Assembly (NCBI GenBank): GCA_050292445.1
Contig: JBNKLQ010000083.1
Span: forward strand, 1-21,861
Source of the DNA: Leptofilum sp050292445
GTDB taxonomy: Bacteria > Chloroflexota > Anaerolineae > Promineifilales > Promineifilaceae
Reading direction: 5' to 3'
DNA: 21,861 bases
This document shows positions 21,492-21,861 of this stretch, piece by piece. The position numbers were made by a program, and so were the translations under genes. Numbering within the stretch: position 1 is the first letter of the stretch; each line of letters starts with the position of its first letter. The notes under the pieces are model-generated. The model was not told where the DNA came from. It searched no databases and saw only the letters and a program-made list of their open reading frames with translations.

Positions 21492-21861
21492 ATGAAAAAA
21501 CATAAACTTCTGCTGTACGACCAGATGAGCCGCCGGATGCGAGGCAAGCTGCTATGGCTGGGCCTTACCCTGCTGGTGCTGGCAGTGGTTGATTTATTAC
21601 GGCCGTTCCTTGGCGCGTACTGGTATCTACTCTGGCTGGTGCTGGGGGTGATAGCTGTGTTGTGGGTCTACTACAGTATCTTGCTGCGGCGGGCTGGCGT
21701 GGTGGTCACACCCGGCTATCTACTTTTGCGCGGGCCGTTCAAGCAGGTGAAAATTAGTTACGGCCGTATGGACACGGTCACCTCCACCCAAATGAGCCAG
21801 CATTTTGACTTCGACGCCCTTAAAGCACGCGAACGCAGCCTGGTGAGACCGTTCATTGGCG
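21492..21861 (+). CDS. membrane protein with PH-like domain, N-terminal part
   Basis: The frame is open from the ATG at 21492 to the window edge (123 codons and one base). It begins MKKHKLLLYDQMSRRMRGK, followed by two hydrophobic helices (about residues 20-40 and 43-66) separated by LRPFLGAYW. VVVTPGYLLLRGPFKQVKISYGRMDTV follows, the usual first strands of a bacterial PH-like (YdbS/DUF304-type) domain on the cytoplasmic side. Two ACGGCCGT copies are present (encoding LRPF and YGR). The function is unknown, and the C-terminal part lies outside the window. Confidence 0.7.
   Translation, partial: MKKHKLLLYDQMSRRMRGKLLWLGLTLLVLAVVDLLRPFLGAYWYLLWLVLGVIAVLWVYYSILLRRAGVVVTPGYLLLRGPFKQVKISYGRMDTVTSTQMSQHFDFDALKARERSLVRPFIG

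Larger units (their letters stand above)
1585..21767. repeat. highly iterated palindrome ACGGCCGT (32 scattered copies)
   Basis: Copies start at 1585, 2336, 2486, 4973, 5382, 5763, 5891, 6252, 6515, 6947, 9580, 9886, 9952, 11073, 11643, 11916, 12027, 12131, 12222, 12929, 13730, 13793, 14849, 14971, 15766, 16821, 17063, 17141, 19076, 20792, 21599 and 21760. Sixteen of them are the full 10-mer AACGGCCGTT. Twenty-nine lie in genes and three in spacers. Counted by eye, so one or two could be missed. Confidence 0.9.

Noticed and set aside
1..21861. CRISPR array
   Set aside because: None of the repeats is arranged as regular 25-40 bp units with equal spacers; all are inverted pairs or scattered palindromes.

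Overview
The window looks like a piece of a mid- to high-GC bacterial chromosome, most likely a Chloroflexota (Anaerolineae or Ardenticatenia-like) genome, probably from a metagenome. This placement is inferred from the style of the genes: a CysO-type sulfur-carrier cluster, Pro/Thr-rich lipoprotein linkers, a GAF-GAF kinase with an HELRVP box, and a secreted delta-60 protein ending in YLPTIIK. There is no rRNA, tRNA or marker gene to confirm it. I see no phage, integrase, transposase or CRISPR array.

Layout. Positions 1-3870 hold a sulfur-assimilation block on the + strand. It starts with the 3' end of a cysteine synthase. A promoter, a SAM-I riboswitch and an intrinsic terminator follow, and then Mec-type JAMM protease, CysO/MoaD-like sulfur carrier, DUF4395 membrane protein, membrane-anchored thioredoxin-like protein and MoeB-rhodanese. 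Together these read as the CysO-thiocarboxylate route to cysteine: MoeB-rhodanese activates and sulfurates CysO, the synthase adds CysO-thiocarboxylate to an activated serine, and Mec cuts off cysteine. The riboswitch makes the block SAM-repressed. Positions 4083-7081 (+) carry a small lipoprotein, a histidine phosphatase, a nucleotidyltransferase-fold protein, a methyltransferase and an ACT-domain protein. Positions 7201-8472 (+) encode an AT-richer secreted delta-60 repeat protein, convergent with the next block.

Positions 8508-16620 are on the minus strand: a HerA/FtsK-type ATPase, a 156-aa unknown, a membrane-anchored phospholipase-D-like protein, a VanW-family protein and an SGNH-like lipoprotein. 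The ATPase is divergent from a PfkB-type sugar kinase (16713-17633, +). Two minus-strand unknowns follow, one of them AT-rich. The window ends with a GAF-GAF histidine kinase, a 106-aa companion protein and the start of a two-helix membrane protein cut by the window edge.

The strongest unexplained signal is not a gene. The palindrome ACGGCCGT occurs 32 times in 21.9 kb, against well under one expected, and half the copies are the full 10-mer AACGGCCGTT. It sits mostly inside genes, in all three frames, where it writes TAV, (N/D/Y)GR or RP into proteins. This resembles the HIP1 palindrome of cyanobacteria but with a different sequence. The gene borders also carry many long inverted repeats from several dispersed families, and some of these repeats run into coding sequence.
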